Origin: Halobacterium noricense
Lineage (GTDB): Archaea > Halobacteriota > Halobacteria > Halobacteriales > Halobacteriaceae
Assembly: GCF_021233435.1 (NCBI RefSeq)
Contig: NZ_CP089468.1
Span: forward strand, 992,001-1,056,000
DNA length: 64,000 nt
Direction of reading: 5' to 3'
The notes beneath the pieces were generated by a model. It was not told the DNA's origin, did not search any database, and saw nothing but the letters and a program-made list of their open reading frames with translations. The first letter of the stretch is position 1; each line of letters begins with the position of its first letter. Positions 27,127 through 35,793 of the stretch are shown piece after piece. Both the position numbers and the translations under genes were made by a program.

Positions 27127-27204
27127 ATGAGTACGGACGCGTCGGGCCGGCACGCGAACGACGGGAGCAGGATGCCCGCACGTCCGCTCGGGGAGGTCGA
27201 ATGA
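27127..27204 (+). CDS. 25-codon leader ORF coupled to cheF1
   Basis: A 25-residue ORF, MSTDASGRHANDGSRMPARPLGEVE, starts where a leaderless message from the upstream TATA box would begin, and its TGA overlaps the cheF1 ATG (ATGA at 27201-27204). The peptide is hydrophilic and has no clear motif. Its main role may be to bring ribosomes to cheF1 by termination-reinitiation. A GGGGAGG stretch just before the cheF1 ATG (27190-27196) is a good Shine-Dalgarno sequence and could act with it. Whether the peptide itself is functional is unknown. Confidence 0.5.
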   Translation: MSTDASGRHANDGSRMPARPLGEVE

Positions 27205-28070
27205 GCGAGTCCGAGTACAAGATAGCCGACGGCGCGGGCAAGTTCCTGCAGGCGGTCAAGGAGGGGCGGCGGATGAAGGACGCCGAGTGGACGAACGGCC
27301 GCATCCTCCTGTCGAACAAACGCATCGTCCTCGCGGGCAACGACGGGAAGCGCAACGTCCCGCTGTCGAAGCTGTCTAGCCTGAGCGGCCGCTACGACGT
27401 GAACCAGACGGTCGCGCAGGTCAGCGACTACATCACGCTCCAGTTGAGCACCGAGAGCGTGCTGTTGGTCTCGATGGGCGAGAACACCGAGGACTTCGAG
27501 ACCAAACTCTACAGCGCGCTGCTCGACCAGACGGAACTGCTCGTCAAGCATCCCGCGGTGAGAGGTGGGGTCGTGCAGGACGAGTCCTTCGAGCGGGCGC
27601 GCATCAAGGTCGACGAGGAACAGTTGAGCGTCGCGCTCCAGAGCGGCTCGTTCGTCGCCGTGGACCTCGACGACGTCGGCTCCGCGGAAGCCGCCTCGCT
27701 GGACGTTCAGGGGGAGAAGAGCCCGGTACTGAAAGTCGAGCACACCGTCGAGGACACGAGCGTGCAGACGTACTTCTCCAGCGACTCGCACACGTGCTCG
27801 ATTCTGGAGTCGCTTTTGACGAAGGAAGCCCAGAAGAGCCAGGGGTCGGTGGACCTCTCCGAGACCGAGAAGCGCGTGCTGATGGCGCTGTACTCGGGCG
27901 TGTCGTCGTTCGAGATTCCGGATTTCCTCGGGATGGACGTCGACGAAGTCGAGAGCATCTTCGATCGCCTCATCGAAGTGGACGTGCTCGAAGAGGTGCG
28001 CAAGCGCCGCGAGGTCACGATGAAGACGCGCGGGCGGAACATCGCCAGCGAAGCAATCAACGAGGAGTAG
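27201..28070 (+). CDS. cheF1: CheF1, taxis protein linking Che system and archaellum
   Basis: A 289-residue protein of the archaeal CheF (DUF439) family. N-terminal region KIADGAGKFLQAVKEGRRMKDAEWTNGRILLSNKRIVLAG is a PH-like fold start; the C-terminal 80 residues are a wHTH-like domain (SETEKRVLMALYSGVSSFEIPDFLGMDVDEVESIFDRLIEVDVLEEV). In Halobacterium, CheF proteins bind CheY, CheD, CheC2 and archaellum accessory proteins and are needed for switching. It is convergent with its paralogue cheF2, and transcribed after a 25-codon leader ORF. Confidence 0.93.
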   Translation: MSESEYKIADGAGKFLQAVKEGRRMKDAEWTNGRILLSNKRIVLAGNDGKRNVPLSKLSSLSGRYDVNQTVAQVSDYITLQLSTESVLLVSMGENTEDFETKLYSALLDQTELLVKHPAVRGGVVQDESFERARIKVDEEQLSVALQSGSFVAVDLDDVGSAEAASLDVQGEKSPVLKVEHTVEDTSVQTYFSSDSHTCSILESLLTKEAQKSQGSVDLSETEKRVLMALYSGVSSFEIPDFLGMDVDEVESIFDRLIEVDVLEEVRKRREVTMKTRGRNIASEAINEE

Positions 28071-28109
28071 CGTGCGGTTCCGCGCCGAGCGAGTCCGGGC
28101 CAGCCCCGC

Positions 28110-28973
28110 TCACATGTTGACGTCTTCGATGTGTTCGCTGACGGCGGCGCGGCCCATCGACGTGAGGTGAACGCCGTCGTCGTCGCGCACGAGCTCTTTC
28201 TCGATGAGGTCGTTGAGGAACATCGTGAGCTGGCTGGCGTCGACACCGAGCACGGTCGCGAGGTTGGCGTTCGGCCCGCTGGAGTAGATGGCGACCAGCG
28301 CCTCGACCTCCTCGCTGGAGAGGTCGACGTCCGCCAGTTCCTGCTTGAGGAGCCGGTACCGGAGGCGGATGAACCGTCCGAAGAGGTTCATCTTCCGGCC
28401 CGAGTCGAGCGCCAGTTCGGTCGTCACGGGGCCGGTAGCGCCCATGTGACGGACGGAGAGCAGGGGGCGCGTGGTGCCACCGAGGTCGCGCTCGACGCGC
28501 TCGAAGTGCGTGACAGTAGAGACGTCGATTTCGGTGGTGGCGTCGCCGCGGAGTTCGACGGTGCCCGGGGAGACGGACAGCGTCGCCGACTCGAAGGACT
28601 GGTCGGTGACGCGGCCGCCGCGGCGCGCGGGGTGTTTGACGTGGGCTTTCGACCCGTTCAGTAGGCCCTTGAAGACGAGGATGACGAACCGCTCGACGGT
28701 GTCGCCCCCGCCCTCGACGACGGCGACGAGGCGGTCACCGTCGCGCTCGTAGGCGACGGTGACGGTGTCGTCGAAGAACTCCGCGAGGTCGCCGGGCGCG
28801 GTGTCGTGCTGGACGTCGAAGACGCCGTCGAGAGGGATGGTGACGCGGTCGCCGTCCGTGACGAGCACGATGCGGCGCTTGCTCATCACGACGCGTCCGC
28901 GCACGGGTTCGGCGTGCGTGGCCGTGTCGGGGATGAACGACGTGACGAAGTCCGCGATAGCTGATTCCGACAT
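28110..28973 (-). CDS. cheF2: CheF2, second CheF family taxis protein
   Basis: A 287-residue paralogue of CheF1 with the same two-part layout: N-terminal PH-like part (VRGRVVMSKRRIVLVTDGDRVTIPLDGVFDVQ) and C-terminal winged-helix-like part (LSSEEVEALVAIYSSGPNANLATVLGVDASQLTMFLNDLIEKELV). It is read leftwards, 65 bases after the cheR stop, and so may be the last gene of the cheY-B-A-C1-C2-D-R unit; a separate promoter is possible. Its 3' end faces cheF1 with a 39-base gap. Confidence 0.92.
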   Translation of the reverse strand: MSESAIADFVTSFIPDTATHAEPVRGRVVMSKRRIVLVTDGDRVTIPLDGVFDVQHDTAPGDLAEFFDDTVTVAYERDGDRLVAVVEGGGDTVERFVILVFKGLLNGSKAHVKHPARRGGRVTDQSFESATLSVSPGTVELRGDATTEIDVSTVTHFERVERDLGGTTRPLLSVRHMGATGPVTTELALDSGRKMNLFGRFIRLRYRLLKQELADVDLSSEEVEALVAIYSSGPNANLATVLGVDASQLTMFLNDLIEKELVRDDDGVHLTSMGRAAVSEHIEDVNM

Positions 28974-29038
28974 GTCCCCCAGTGTGAGCAGTAGTTGGTC
29001 AGTCAGGTCGAATAAGCGTTACTCCTCGCTGCAAGCGG

Positions 29039-29842
29039 TCAGTCCTCGGAGAGCCGCCGGTAGATGCGGATTCGTGGGTCTGCGGCCTCGAATCGCTCCT
29101 TGACGCCGCTCGGGAGGGTTTCAGTCTGTCCGAGCACGAGGTGGCCACCCGGCCGGAGGGATTCGCTGACGGTGTCGAGGATGGGGTGCTTGTACTGCTT
29201 GTCGATGTAGATGCAGACGTTCCGACAGCAGACGAGGTCGAAGCCCGACTTGGGGTCGCCCGTGATGAGGTCGTGGCGCTCGAAGGTCACGAGGTCTTTG
29301 ACGTGGTCGGCGACGACGAACCCCTCGTCGCCACGCTCCTCGACGTACGCCATCGGGTCGTCGAGGAAGTCGAGTTGGTCGCGGATGTCCGCGGTACGCG
29401 TGCTCTGGTAGAACCCCTCGCGCGCGCGGTCGAGGGCGTCCTCGTCGATGTCGGTCGCGAGGATGTCGACGTCCCGTTGGGGGATGCCGGCGTCGAGCGC
29501 GAGCATCGCCAGCGAGTACGGTTCGCGGCCGTCCGCGCACGCCGCCGACCAGATGGACACCGACGAACGCTCGGCGGCGGTGTCGACGAGCACGTCTTCG
29601 AGCGCCGCCCAGACCTTGTTGTCCCGGAAGAACTGCGTGACGTTGACGCTGAGTGTGTCCAGGAGTTCGGCGCGTTCGTCGGGGTCCTCGCGGAGGATGG
29701 CGAGGTACTCGGCGTACGTGTCGGCGTCGCGGCGGCGCATCCGCGCGGAGACGCGGCGGTCGAGGTAGGCGTCGTCGTAGTAGCTGGTGGCGAAGGTCGT
29801 CTCGCGCTCGACGAACGCCAGGAGGTCCTCGAAGTCGGTCAT
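29039..29842 (-). CDS. cheR: Chemoreceptor methyltransferase CheR
   Basis: A 267-residue SAM-dependent methyltransferase that methylates glutamates in transducers. The N-terminal helical domain (to about residue 60: [30 protein letters not shown]) is followed by [11 protein letters not shown], the SAM-binding [18 protein letters not shown] (motif I; GxxxGxEPYS type with Ala-Asp for Ser-Thr/Gly) and [12 protein letters not shown] (the RNVxIYF motif). The start overlaps the cheD stop by four bases. Adapts the transducers together with CheB. Confidence 0.95.
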   Translation of the reverse strand: MTDFEDLLAFVERETTFATSYYDDAYLDRRVSARMRRRDADTYAEYLAILREDPDERAELLDTLSVNVTQFFRDNKVWAALEDVLVDTAAERSSVSIWSAACADGREPYSLAMLALDAGIPQRDVDILATDIDEDALDRAREGFYQSTRTADIRDQLDFLDDPMAYVEERGDEGFVVADHVKDLVTFERHDLITGDPKSGFDLVCCRNVCIYIDKQYKHPILDTVSESLRPGGHLVLGQTETLPSGVKERFEAADPRIRIYRRLSED

Positions 29843-30315
29843 ATCACGTCCACCCCGTCGACGCGGTCTATCGTCACGTCGCCGCTCGCCGGGCAGAAGG
29901 TCACCGACCGGCCCGTGCTGCCGCCGGTCTCGCTGGCGACGAGCGGAATTTCGGCCTCGCCGAGCACGCGCTCGGCGGCTTGGACGTTCCGGTCGCCGAT
30001 GGCTTCCCCGACGGAGATGTCCAGCATCGCGGAGCCACCGGCGAGCTTCGCGGCGACGTTCTCGGGGTCGGCACCGCGTCGGTACATCGCCGCGAGCATC
30101 TGGTCGAGCCCGGAGTCGACGTACTTCGCGGGCTTCTCCGCGGGCGACGGCGCGGCGGGCAGCATCGCGTGCAACAGTCCGCCGACCGCGACCTCCGCGT
30201 CGTAGACGGCGACCGCGACGCAGGAGCCGAGCCCGCTGGTGACGAGCGTGTCGTCGCCGTCCGTGACCCGCCAGTCGGCGACGCTGACGCGTGCCTTCCG
30301 CGTCTCGCTGCTCAC
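29839..30315 (-). CDS. cheD: Chemoreceptor glutamine deamidase CheD
   Basis: A 158-residue CheD. The catalytic Cys is in [14 protein letters not shown] (about residues 26-39), the His in GGLLHAMLP, and Thr/Ser partners follow ([12 protein letters not shown]). CheD deamidates selected glutamines in transducers and binds CheC. Its ATG overlaps the cheC2 stop by four bases, and its own stop overlaps the cheR start, so translation of the three is coupled. Confidence 0.95.
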   Translation of the reverse strand: MSSETRKARVSVADWRVTDGDDTLVTSGLGSCVAVAVYDAEVAVGGLLHAMLPAAPSPAEKPAKYVDSGLDQMLAAMYRRGADPENVAAKLAGGSAMLDISVGEAIGDRNVQAAERVLGEAEIPLVASETGGSTGRSVTFCPASGDVTIDRVDGVDVI

Positions 30316-31484
30316 GACTGCTCACCCCCGGTGTCGTACGCCGGTGGGAAGTCGGGGTCGGCGTCGCCCGCGGAGAGTTCGGCCGCAATTTCGGCGACGG
30401 TGTCGGCGTCCTCGGGGCTGGGGAACGCGCAGACGCGACACGTCACCTCGTCGTTGAGCGCGACCGTGGCGTCCACCACGGCGACAGTGTCGGCGTGGCG
30501 GCCGTAGGCCGCGGCGACCGTGTCCAGCACCGCGCGGCCGTCGTCGTGGACGTGCGAGGGTATGGAGACGTCGATGGTGGTGTCGAGGGCGTTCGCCCAG
30601 CCGTCGAGCACGCCGCTGGCGGTGACGTTCCCGAGTTCCGCGACCGCGCTCTCGGCGAGCGCGGCATCCGGGTCCTCGGCCGGCACGAGCGCGTCCGCGA
30701 CCGCGCCGGGCTCGCTCTGGTCGAACAGCACCGCGAGCACGGTGTTCACGGGACCGTCGCTCTCGAAGACCGCGCCCTCGTAGGCGGCGTCGTCGAGCAG
30801 CGACGGCACGTCCTCGACGGGCACGAAGTCGAAGTGCGACTCCACGACGTCGGGGTCGATGCCGGTCATCGCGCCGAGGTGGTCGGCGACCGCGTCCGCG
30901 CTGTGTGCGGTCAACTGCGCGTACGACGCGAGCGCGTCCGGCGAGAGGGAATCGTCGTCCGCGAGGTAGTCGACGAACTGCTCGGCCGCGGGCAACACCG
31001 CGAACCGACAGGTGCCCTCGACGCCTGCGAGTCCGATGCGACTCTCGAAGACGAACGCAGCGCCGTCGGCGATGGCGACGTCCCCGACGAGCGAGTCGTC
31101 GGCGGTGACGGCTTCCGGCGGCTCGATGTCGATAGTGCCGTCGGCGGTCTCGGCCCAGCCGTCGACGAACCCGCTGGTGAGAATGTTCGCTACCTCGGGG
31201 AGTGCGTCGCCGCCCATCCCGGTCTCCTCGGCGACGCGCGCGGCAAAGGGCTTCTCGAAGGAGACGAGTGCGTGGCCCGCGAGCGCGCCGTCGAACGGCA
31301 CCGCGATGCGGGTCGCTGCGTCGCCGAGGAACGCCGCGAGCCCGTCGGCGTCGACGAGCGTGGTGCGCGAAATCTCGCAGTGCGCGGGGACGCCGGTCAG
31401 CGTTTCGAGGGCGTCGGCGGCGCGTTGGCCGCCCTCCGCGCCCGTGTGGCTGAACGACGCCAGCGAGTCGAGGTCGACGCGCAT
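30312..31484 (-). CDS. cheC2: CheC2, tandem CheC-domain phosphatase-like protein
   Basis: A 390-residue protein made of two CheC-like halves. The first half has [24 protein letters not shown] (around residue 110) and the second [24 protein letters not shown] (around 295); these are the E-x-x-N motifs of CheC/CheX/FliY CheY-P phosphatases. Each half shows only the first of the two motifs clearly. CheC proteins bind CheD and dephosphorylate CheY. The ATG overlaps the cheC1 stop by one base (TGATG). The duplicated form is known in Halobacterium CheC2. Confidence 0.9.
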   Translation of the reverse strand: MRVDLDSLASFSHTGAEGGQRAADALETLTGVPAHCEISRTTLVDADGLAAFLGDAATRIAVPFDGALAGHALVSFEKPFAARVAEETGMGGDALPEVANILTSGFVDGWAETADGTIDIEPPEAVTADDSLVGDVAIADGAAFVFESRIGLAGVEGTCRFAVLPAAEQFVDYLADDDSLSPDALASYAQLTAHSADAVADHLGAMTGIDPDVVESHFDFVPVEDVPSLLDDAAYEGAVFESDGPVNTVLAVLFDQSEPGAVADALVPAEDPDAALAESAVAELGNVTASGVLDGWANALDTTIDVSIPSHVHDDGRAVLDTVAAAYGRHADTVAVVDATVALNDEVTCRVCAFPSPEDADTVAEIAAELSAGDADPDFPPAYDTGGEQS

Positions 31485-32071
31485 CAGATGCTGTTGATCA
31501 TCGAGACGAACTCCTCGATGTCCGGGAACGAGTAAATCTTGGCCTCGACGTCCGCGTCGGGCGCGGACAGCGTGGCGTCGAACACCATCGCGATCTCGTG
31601 CTCGCCGGGGTCGACGCAGTGCGCGACGATGTCGTCGCCGGAGGCCCGGAAGAGGTTCGGCGTGGAGATGTCGATGGTGCGGCCGAGCACGTTCGCCCAG
31701 CCGTCGATGAATCCGCTGGTCATGATGTTGCCGACCTCTCGAATCGCGGAGCGCTCCATGTCGCTGTACGCGCCGCCGTCGCTCTCGATGCCGCCCATCA
31801 TCGTGGAGGCCACGCGGCGCGCGCTCGCGTCGTCGAACAGCACGAGCACGGAGCCGTAGGGTTCCTCGGTCAGCGGGACGTTGACGCCGACCTGCTTCTG
31901 GTTGCCGAGGTGCGCGCCGAGGTCCTCGACGTCGATGACGTTGATTTTCGTAATCTCCATCTCCGTCTCGACCCCGGTGAGCTGGCTGAGGTTGTCCGCG
32001 ACCGTCGTCGCGCCCTCGCGGGCGAGTTCGTTCACCGTCTGCAGCCGTCGGATGTCTATCATCGTGCTCAT
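31484..32071 (-). CDS. cheC1: CheC1, CheY-P phosphatase-like protein
   Basis: A 195-residue single-copy CheC with SAIREVGNIMTSGFIDGWANVLGRTIDIS, containing the first E-x-x-N phosphatase motif. N-terminus MSTMIDIRRLQTVNELAREGATTVADNLSQLTG is a typical CheC start. It controls CheY phosphorylation and adaptation. It lies two bases downstream of cheA and one base overlaps with cheC2. Confidence 0.92.
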   Translation of the reverse strand: MSTMIDIRRLQTVNELAREGATTVADNLSQLTGVETEMEITKINVIDVEDLGAHLGNQKQVGVNVPLTEEPYGSVLVLFDDASARRVASTMMGGIESDGGAYSDMERSAIREVGNIMTSGFIDGWANVLGRTIDISTPNLFRASGDDIVAHCVDPGEHEIAMVFDATLSAPDADVEAKIYSFPDIEEFVSMINSI

Positions 32072-32073
32072 GG

Positions 32074-34071
32074 TTAGAGAGTCGAGACGTCCAGGATGGT
32101 CACCACGTCGCCCTCCCCGAGGACTGCCGCGCCCGAGAGGCCCGGAATCCCGGAGAGGATGCCCTCGAAGGGCTTGACGACGACTTCCTCCTGGCCGCGG
32201 ACGTCGTCGCAGTGGACCGCGACCTGTCGTTCGGTGTCGCGAATGCGGACGAGCATGCCGTCGTCCTCGCGGGTCTCGCCGGGAACGTTCAGCGCGTCGC
32301 CGAGGCGCACGAGCGGGTAGACCGTCTCGTCGTAGGTGATGACTTCCTCGCCGTCGACGGCCTTGACGGGCTTCATCCGCGAGATTTCGTCGACGGTCTT
32401 GATGGGGATGCCGTACTCCTCGCCGCCGCTCTCCACGAACAACACCTTCACGATGGCGACAGTCACCGGCAGCGTCATCGTGAACGTCGTCCCCTCACCG
32501 GGGATGCTGGAGACGGAGACGGAGCCGTCGAGGCGCGTGACGGTGTCGCGGACGACGTCCATCCCGACGCCGCGCCCGGAGATGTCGGTCACCTCGTCGT
32601 TCGTGGAGAACCCGGGGTGGAAGACGAGGTCCTCGACTTCCGCGTCGGTGAGTTCCTCGGCCTCCGAGCGCGGCAGAATCTCCTTCTCGACGGCCTTCTC
32701 GCGGACGCGCTCCCGGTCGATGCCGCCGCCGTCGTCCCGCACCTCGATGACGACCTGGTCGCGGTTGCGCTCCGCCGACAGTGTCACGGTCCCCTCGGGG
32801 TCTTTCGCGTTGGCTTCCCGCTCCTCGGGTGGCTCGATGCCGTGGTCGACGGCGTTGCGCAGCAGGTGCATCAGGGGGTCGCTGATCTCCGTGAGGATGG
32901 TGCGGTCGAGTTCGACGTCGTCGCCCTCCACGACGAACTCGATATCCTTACCCTGCTCGCGGGCGAGGTCGCGGACGAGCCGCGGGAACTTCCCGACGAT
33001 CTTCTTCATCGGGACCAGCCGCATGTCCATCACGGTGTCCTGGAGGCTCCCGGAAATCTTGTCGAGTTCGTCGAGTTCGTCGTCGACCTGCCGGTCGCTG
33101 CCCTCCATCCCGCGCCGGAGTTTGATGCGCGTGGTCACCAACTGTTCGACGAGCCCGTGGAGTTCGTCCAACTGGTCGACGTCCACGCGCACGGACTGAA
33201 TCTCGGTGTCGGTCGACGCAACTGCGGACTCACTTTCGTTCTCGTCACTCGCTTCGGCAGCCGGTTCCTCAGTAGCAGCAGCCGGTTCGTCCGTCGCGTC
33301 GTCAGACTGGTCGTTCGCCGCAACTGCGTCCGCGGCGGCGTCGGTGAGTTCCGTGACCGTGGCGTCGTCGAGCTTCGGGAACGAGTGGACCGTCGCGGCA
33401 ACGTCGGCAATATCGCTGGCGACGACGAGGTCGAAGCCGTCGTCGTACTCGCCGTCGTTGATGGCTTCGAGACTGGGGTCGGCACCGAGCAGGTCGAACT
33501 CCGCCTCGGCGGCCTCAAGCACGAGCATCCCGTCGACGCCCTTCATCTGGGAGTCGCTCATGTCGACGTGGACGTGGAAGACGCGGCGGTCGACGCTCTC
33601 GACGGTCTCGGCGTCGACGATTGCGAACGGGTCCGCGTCCGGCGTGGTCTCGGACTCGTCGGTGGCGTCTTCGCCCGCCCCGGCGGGCTCGTCGCCCGCT
33701 TCGTCGAGGACCGCGCGCACGGACGCGACGGTCTCCGAGACGTCCCGTTCGACTTCGCCGTTCGCCTCGATTTCGTCGAGGCACGCCTCGATTTCGTCGA
33801 CGCCCTCGAAGATACGGTCCATCCGGTCGCCCGTGACTTCGAGCTCTTCCTGCCGCATCGCGTCGAGGAGGTCCTCGACGGCGTGGGCGAGTTCGCTGGC
33901 GTCCTCGAAGCCCATCGCGCCGAAGTTCCCCTTCAGCGTGTGGGCGGTCCGGAAGATGGCGTCCATCGCCTCCTCGTTGCCGGGGTCGGACTCCAACTCA
34001 AGCAGCGCGTTGTTCAGGTTCGTTACGTGTTCTTCGCCCTCGCGCACGAACGCTTCCAGGTAGTCGTCCAT
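32074..34071 (-). CDS. cheA: Chemotaxis histidine kinase CheA
   Basis: A 665-residue CheA. Domains in order: P1 Hpt (IFRTAHTLKGNFGAMGF; His about residue 46), acidic linker and P2 region (about 170-270, VFHVHVDMSDSQMKGVDGMLVLE), a second Glu-rich linker, P3 dimerisation helices (VDQLDELHGLVEQLVTTRIKLRRG), P4 ATPase with N box (LLRNAVDHGIEPP), G1 (VRDDGGGIDRERV) and G2 (ISGRGVGMDVV) motifs, and P5 CheW-like regulatory domain (from about 530). Phosphorylates CheY and CheB when transducers signal. The start codon abuts the cheB stop with no gap. Confidence 0.97.
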   Translation of the reverse strand: MDDYLEAFVREGEEHVTNLNNALLELESDPGNEEAMDAIFRTAHTLKGNFGAMGFEDASELAHAVEDLLDAMRQEELEVTGDRMDRIFEGVDEIEACLDEIEANGEVERDVSETVASVRAVLDEAGDEPAGAGEDATDESETTPDADPFAIVDAETVESVDRRVFHVHVDMSDSQMKGVDGMLVLEAAEAEFDLLGADPSLEAINDGEYDDGFDLVVASDIADVAATVHSFPKLDDATVTELTDAAADAVAANDQSDDATDEPAAATEEPAAEASDENESESAVASTDTEIQSVRVDVDQLDELHGLVEQLVTTRIKLRRGMEGSDRQVDDELDELDKISGSLQDTVMDMRLVPMKKIVGKFPRLVRDLAREQGKDIEFVVEGDDVELDRTILTEISDPLMHLLRNAVDHGIEPPEEREANAKDPEGTVTLSAERNRDQVVIEVRDDGGGIDRERVREKAVEKEILPRSEAEELTDAEVEDLVFHPGFSTNDEVTDISGRGVGMDVVRDTVTRLDGSVSVSSIPGEGTTFTMTLPVTVAIVKVLFVESGGEEYGIPIKTVDEISRMKPVKAVDGEEVITYDETVYPLVRLGDALNVPGETREDDGMLVRIRDTERQVAVHCDDVRGQEEVVVKPFEGILSGIPGLSGAAVLGEGDVVTILDVSTL

Positions 34072-35118
34072 TCAGGAACTCCTCCGTATCGAGTCGGTGA
34101 TCGCTTCGGTCAGTCGGTCCGCCGGCAGCACCTCGTCCACGCAGCCGGTCTCGATGGCGCGCTCCGGGATGCCGAAGACGGCGCTGGTCGCCTCGTCCTG
34201 CGCGAACGTCGCGCCGCCGGCCTCCTTGACCGCGCGGATGCCGTCAGCGCCGTCCGTCCCCATCCCCGTCAGCACAACCGCGACGAGCGGGTTCGTGATG
34301 CGCTCAGCCGCGGATTCCATCGTCACGTCGATGGCGGGCCGCACGCTGTGGCGGCGCTCGCTCTGGTCGAGGCGCACGCGCAGGCGGCCGTTCGAGTAGC
34401 CCGACACCTGCATGTGGTAGTCGCCGCGCGCGACCAACCCCTCGCCGCCGCTGATGCGGTCGCCGTCCGCGGCCTCCTTGATGTCGTACTCGCTGGTCTG
34501 GTCGAGGCGCTTGGCGAACCGCGACGTGAACTGGTCGGGCATGTGCTGGACGACGAGCACGCGGAAGTCCGCCTCCCGCGGGAGCGCGCTCAGAATCGAC
34601 TCCACGACGTTCGGGCCGCCGGTCGACGCGCCGACGAGCAGCGTCGGGTGGTCGACGTACTCGGTGTCGACTGCCGGTGTACTGGTCGCCGGCGCGGACT
34701 GCTGGACGTCGTAGCCTGCCATCGGGTCCGCCGCGGCGACGTCCTCGACCGCCGCGACCAGTTCCTCGCTGTGTCCCGAGAGTTCCGTCGAGATGGTGCC
34801 GCCGGGCTTCGCGAACGTGTCGACAGCGCCTTTCTCCATCGCTTCCAGCGTCGCGTCGGCGTCCTCGGTGGTCAACGCGGACAGCATCAGAATCGGCGTC
34901 GGGTGGCGGTCGGTGATGGCTTCGACCGCTTCGATGCCGTTCATCTCCGGCATCTCCACGTCCATCGTCACCACGTCCGGGTCGAGTTCCTCGACCTTCG
35001 TGACGGCCTGCTTGCCGTTGGCCGCGGTGTCCACGACGTCGACGCCGCCGTTCTCCAAGATGTCGCTGATGACCGTCCGCATGAAGTGCGAGTCGTCGAC
35101 CACCAGCGCCGTCGTCAT
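34072..35118 (-). CDS. cheB: Protein-glutamate methylesterase CheB
   Basis: A 348-residue response regulator fused to a methylesterase. Receiver domain: VVDDSHFMR (acidic pocket), VVTMDVEMPEMNG (phospho-Asp about residue 54), LSALT, and Lys in TFAKPGG. Esterase domain from about residue 160 has the catalytic triad Ser in VGASTGGPN, His in VQHMPDQF and Asp in GMGTDGADG. Demethylates transducers. Start ATG 35118 overlaps the cheY stop by four bases; the in-frame extension to 35241 overlaps cheY and is not coding. Confidence 0.97.
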   Translation of the reverse strand: MTTALVVDDSHFMRTVISDILENGGVDVVDTAANGKQAVTKVEELDPDVVTMDVEMPEMNGIEAVEAITDRHPTPILMLSALTTEDADATLEAMEKGAVDTFAKPGGTISTELSGHSEELVAAVEDVAAADPMAGYDVQQSAPATSTPAVDTEYVDHPTLLVGASTGGPNVVESILSALPREADFRVLVVQHMPDQFTSRFAKRLDQTSEYDIKEAADGDRISGGEGLVARGDYHMQVSGYSNGRLRVRLDQSERRHSVRPAIDVTMESAAERITNPLVAVVLTGMGTDGADGIRAVKEAGGATFAQDEATSAVFGIPERAIETGCVDEVLPADRLTEAITDSIRRSS

Positions 35119-35477
35119 GCCGCCAACACGTCGGAGATGGCGTCCATCACGCTGGGCTTCTGGAACGGTTTCGTGATGTAGCCGTCCGCGCCCGCCTTGA
35201 CGGCCTTCTTCATCTTCTCCTCCTGGCCGATGCTCGTGCACATGATGATGTGGGCGCTCGGGTCGTGATTCTTGATTTCGCTGGTCGCCTCGATGCCGTC
35301 ACGAATCGGCATCACGATGTCCATCATCACGAGGTCGGGGTCGTGCTGCTTGTACATCTCGACGGCTTCGACCCCGTTCTCGGCCTCGTCCGCGATTTCG
35401 AACTCCTCTTCGAGAATCTCGCGGAGCAAGTTCCGCATAAACTCCGAATCGTCCACCAGTAGGACCTGCTTCGCCAT
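35115..35477 (-). CDS. cheY: Chemotaxis response regulator CheY
   Basis: A 120-residue single receiver domain: LVDDSEFMRNLL, phospho-acceptor Asp in VMMDIVMP, the Thr/Ser switch in MCTSIG and Lys in YITKPFQKP. CheY-P acts at the archaellum switch, through CheF and ArlCE/ArlD in haloarchaea. It heads the che operon: a minus-strand TATA-like box (about 35499-35508) is 26-28 bases before the ATG, so the message is leaderless. Confidence 0.97.
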   Translation of the reverse strand: MAKQVLLVDDSEFMRNLLREILEEEFEIADEAENGVEAVEMYKQHDPDLVMMDIVMPIRDGIEATSEIKNHDPSAHIIMCTSIGQEEKMKKAVKAGADGYITKPFQKPSVMDAISDVLAA

Positions 35478-35486
35478 GCCTCCCTC

Positions 35487-35545
35487 GTTTAGCGAAGGGG
35501 CTAATAAACCCTCCTCCCCGATTATCATTATGTTTAGTTTAGCGA
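35487..35545 (-). promoter_or_regulatory. che operon promoter with repeated 9-mer
   Basis: Minus-strand TATA-like GTTTATTAG at about 35499-35508 lies 26 bases from the cheY ATG. The 9-base word GTTTAGCGA (plus strand) occurs at 35487-35495 and again at 35537-35545, on either side of the TATA box, exactly 50 bases apart; this could be a regulator site. Confidence 0.45.
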
Positions 35546-35793
35546 GGCCCACCAGATAGCGAACGCTTGCAGCCACGATCTTGCCATCGTTCCATCAACG
35601 TGATTGAAAATCTTACTAAACGGGGGAGTGCGTCGTTTAATAGAGACGTAAGAAGAATACCTGAGGCTGTAGCCGAAGGATGCATTCAATAACGGCGCCA
35701 TGGTCCATCATCGATGGCAGGGCTGGATATTCCAGACTAAATCCTAGCTTTCACAGGAAGCCCTAGTATAGGTGGTTATAGAGACGTTTCATA
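35546..35793. other. Non-coding: che upstream DNA and left flank of the TnpB element
   Basis: I see no gene here. Composition is more AT-rich than the neighbours. The left end of the TnpB-carrying element must be inside this stretch, but such elements have only short hairpin ends and I cannot place the boundary from one copy. Confidence 0.5.
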
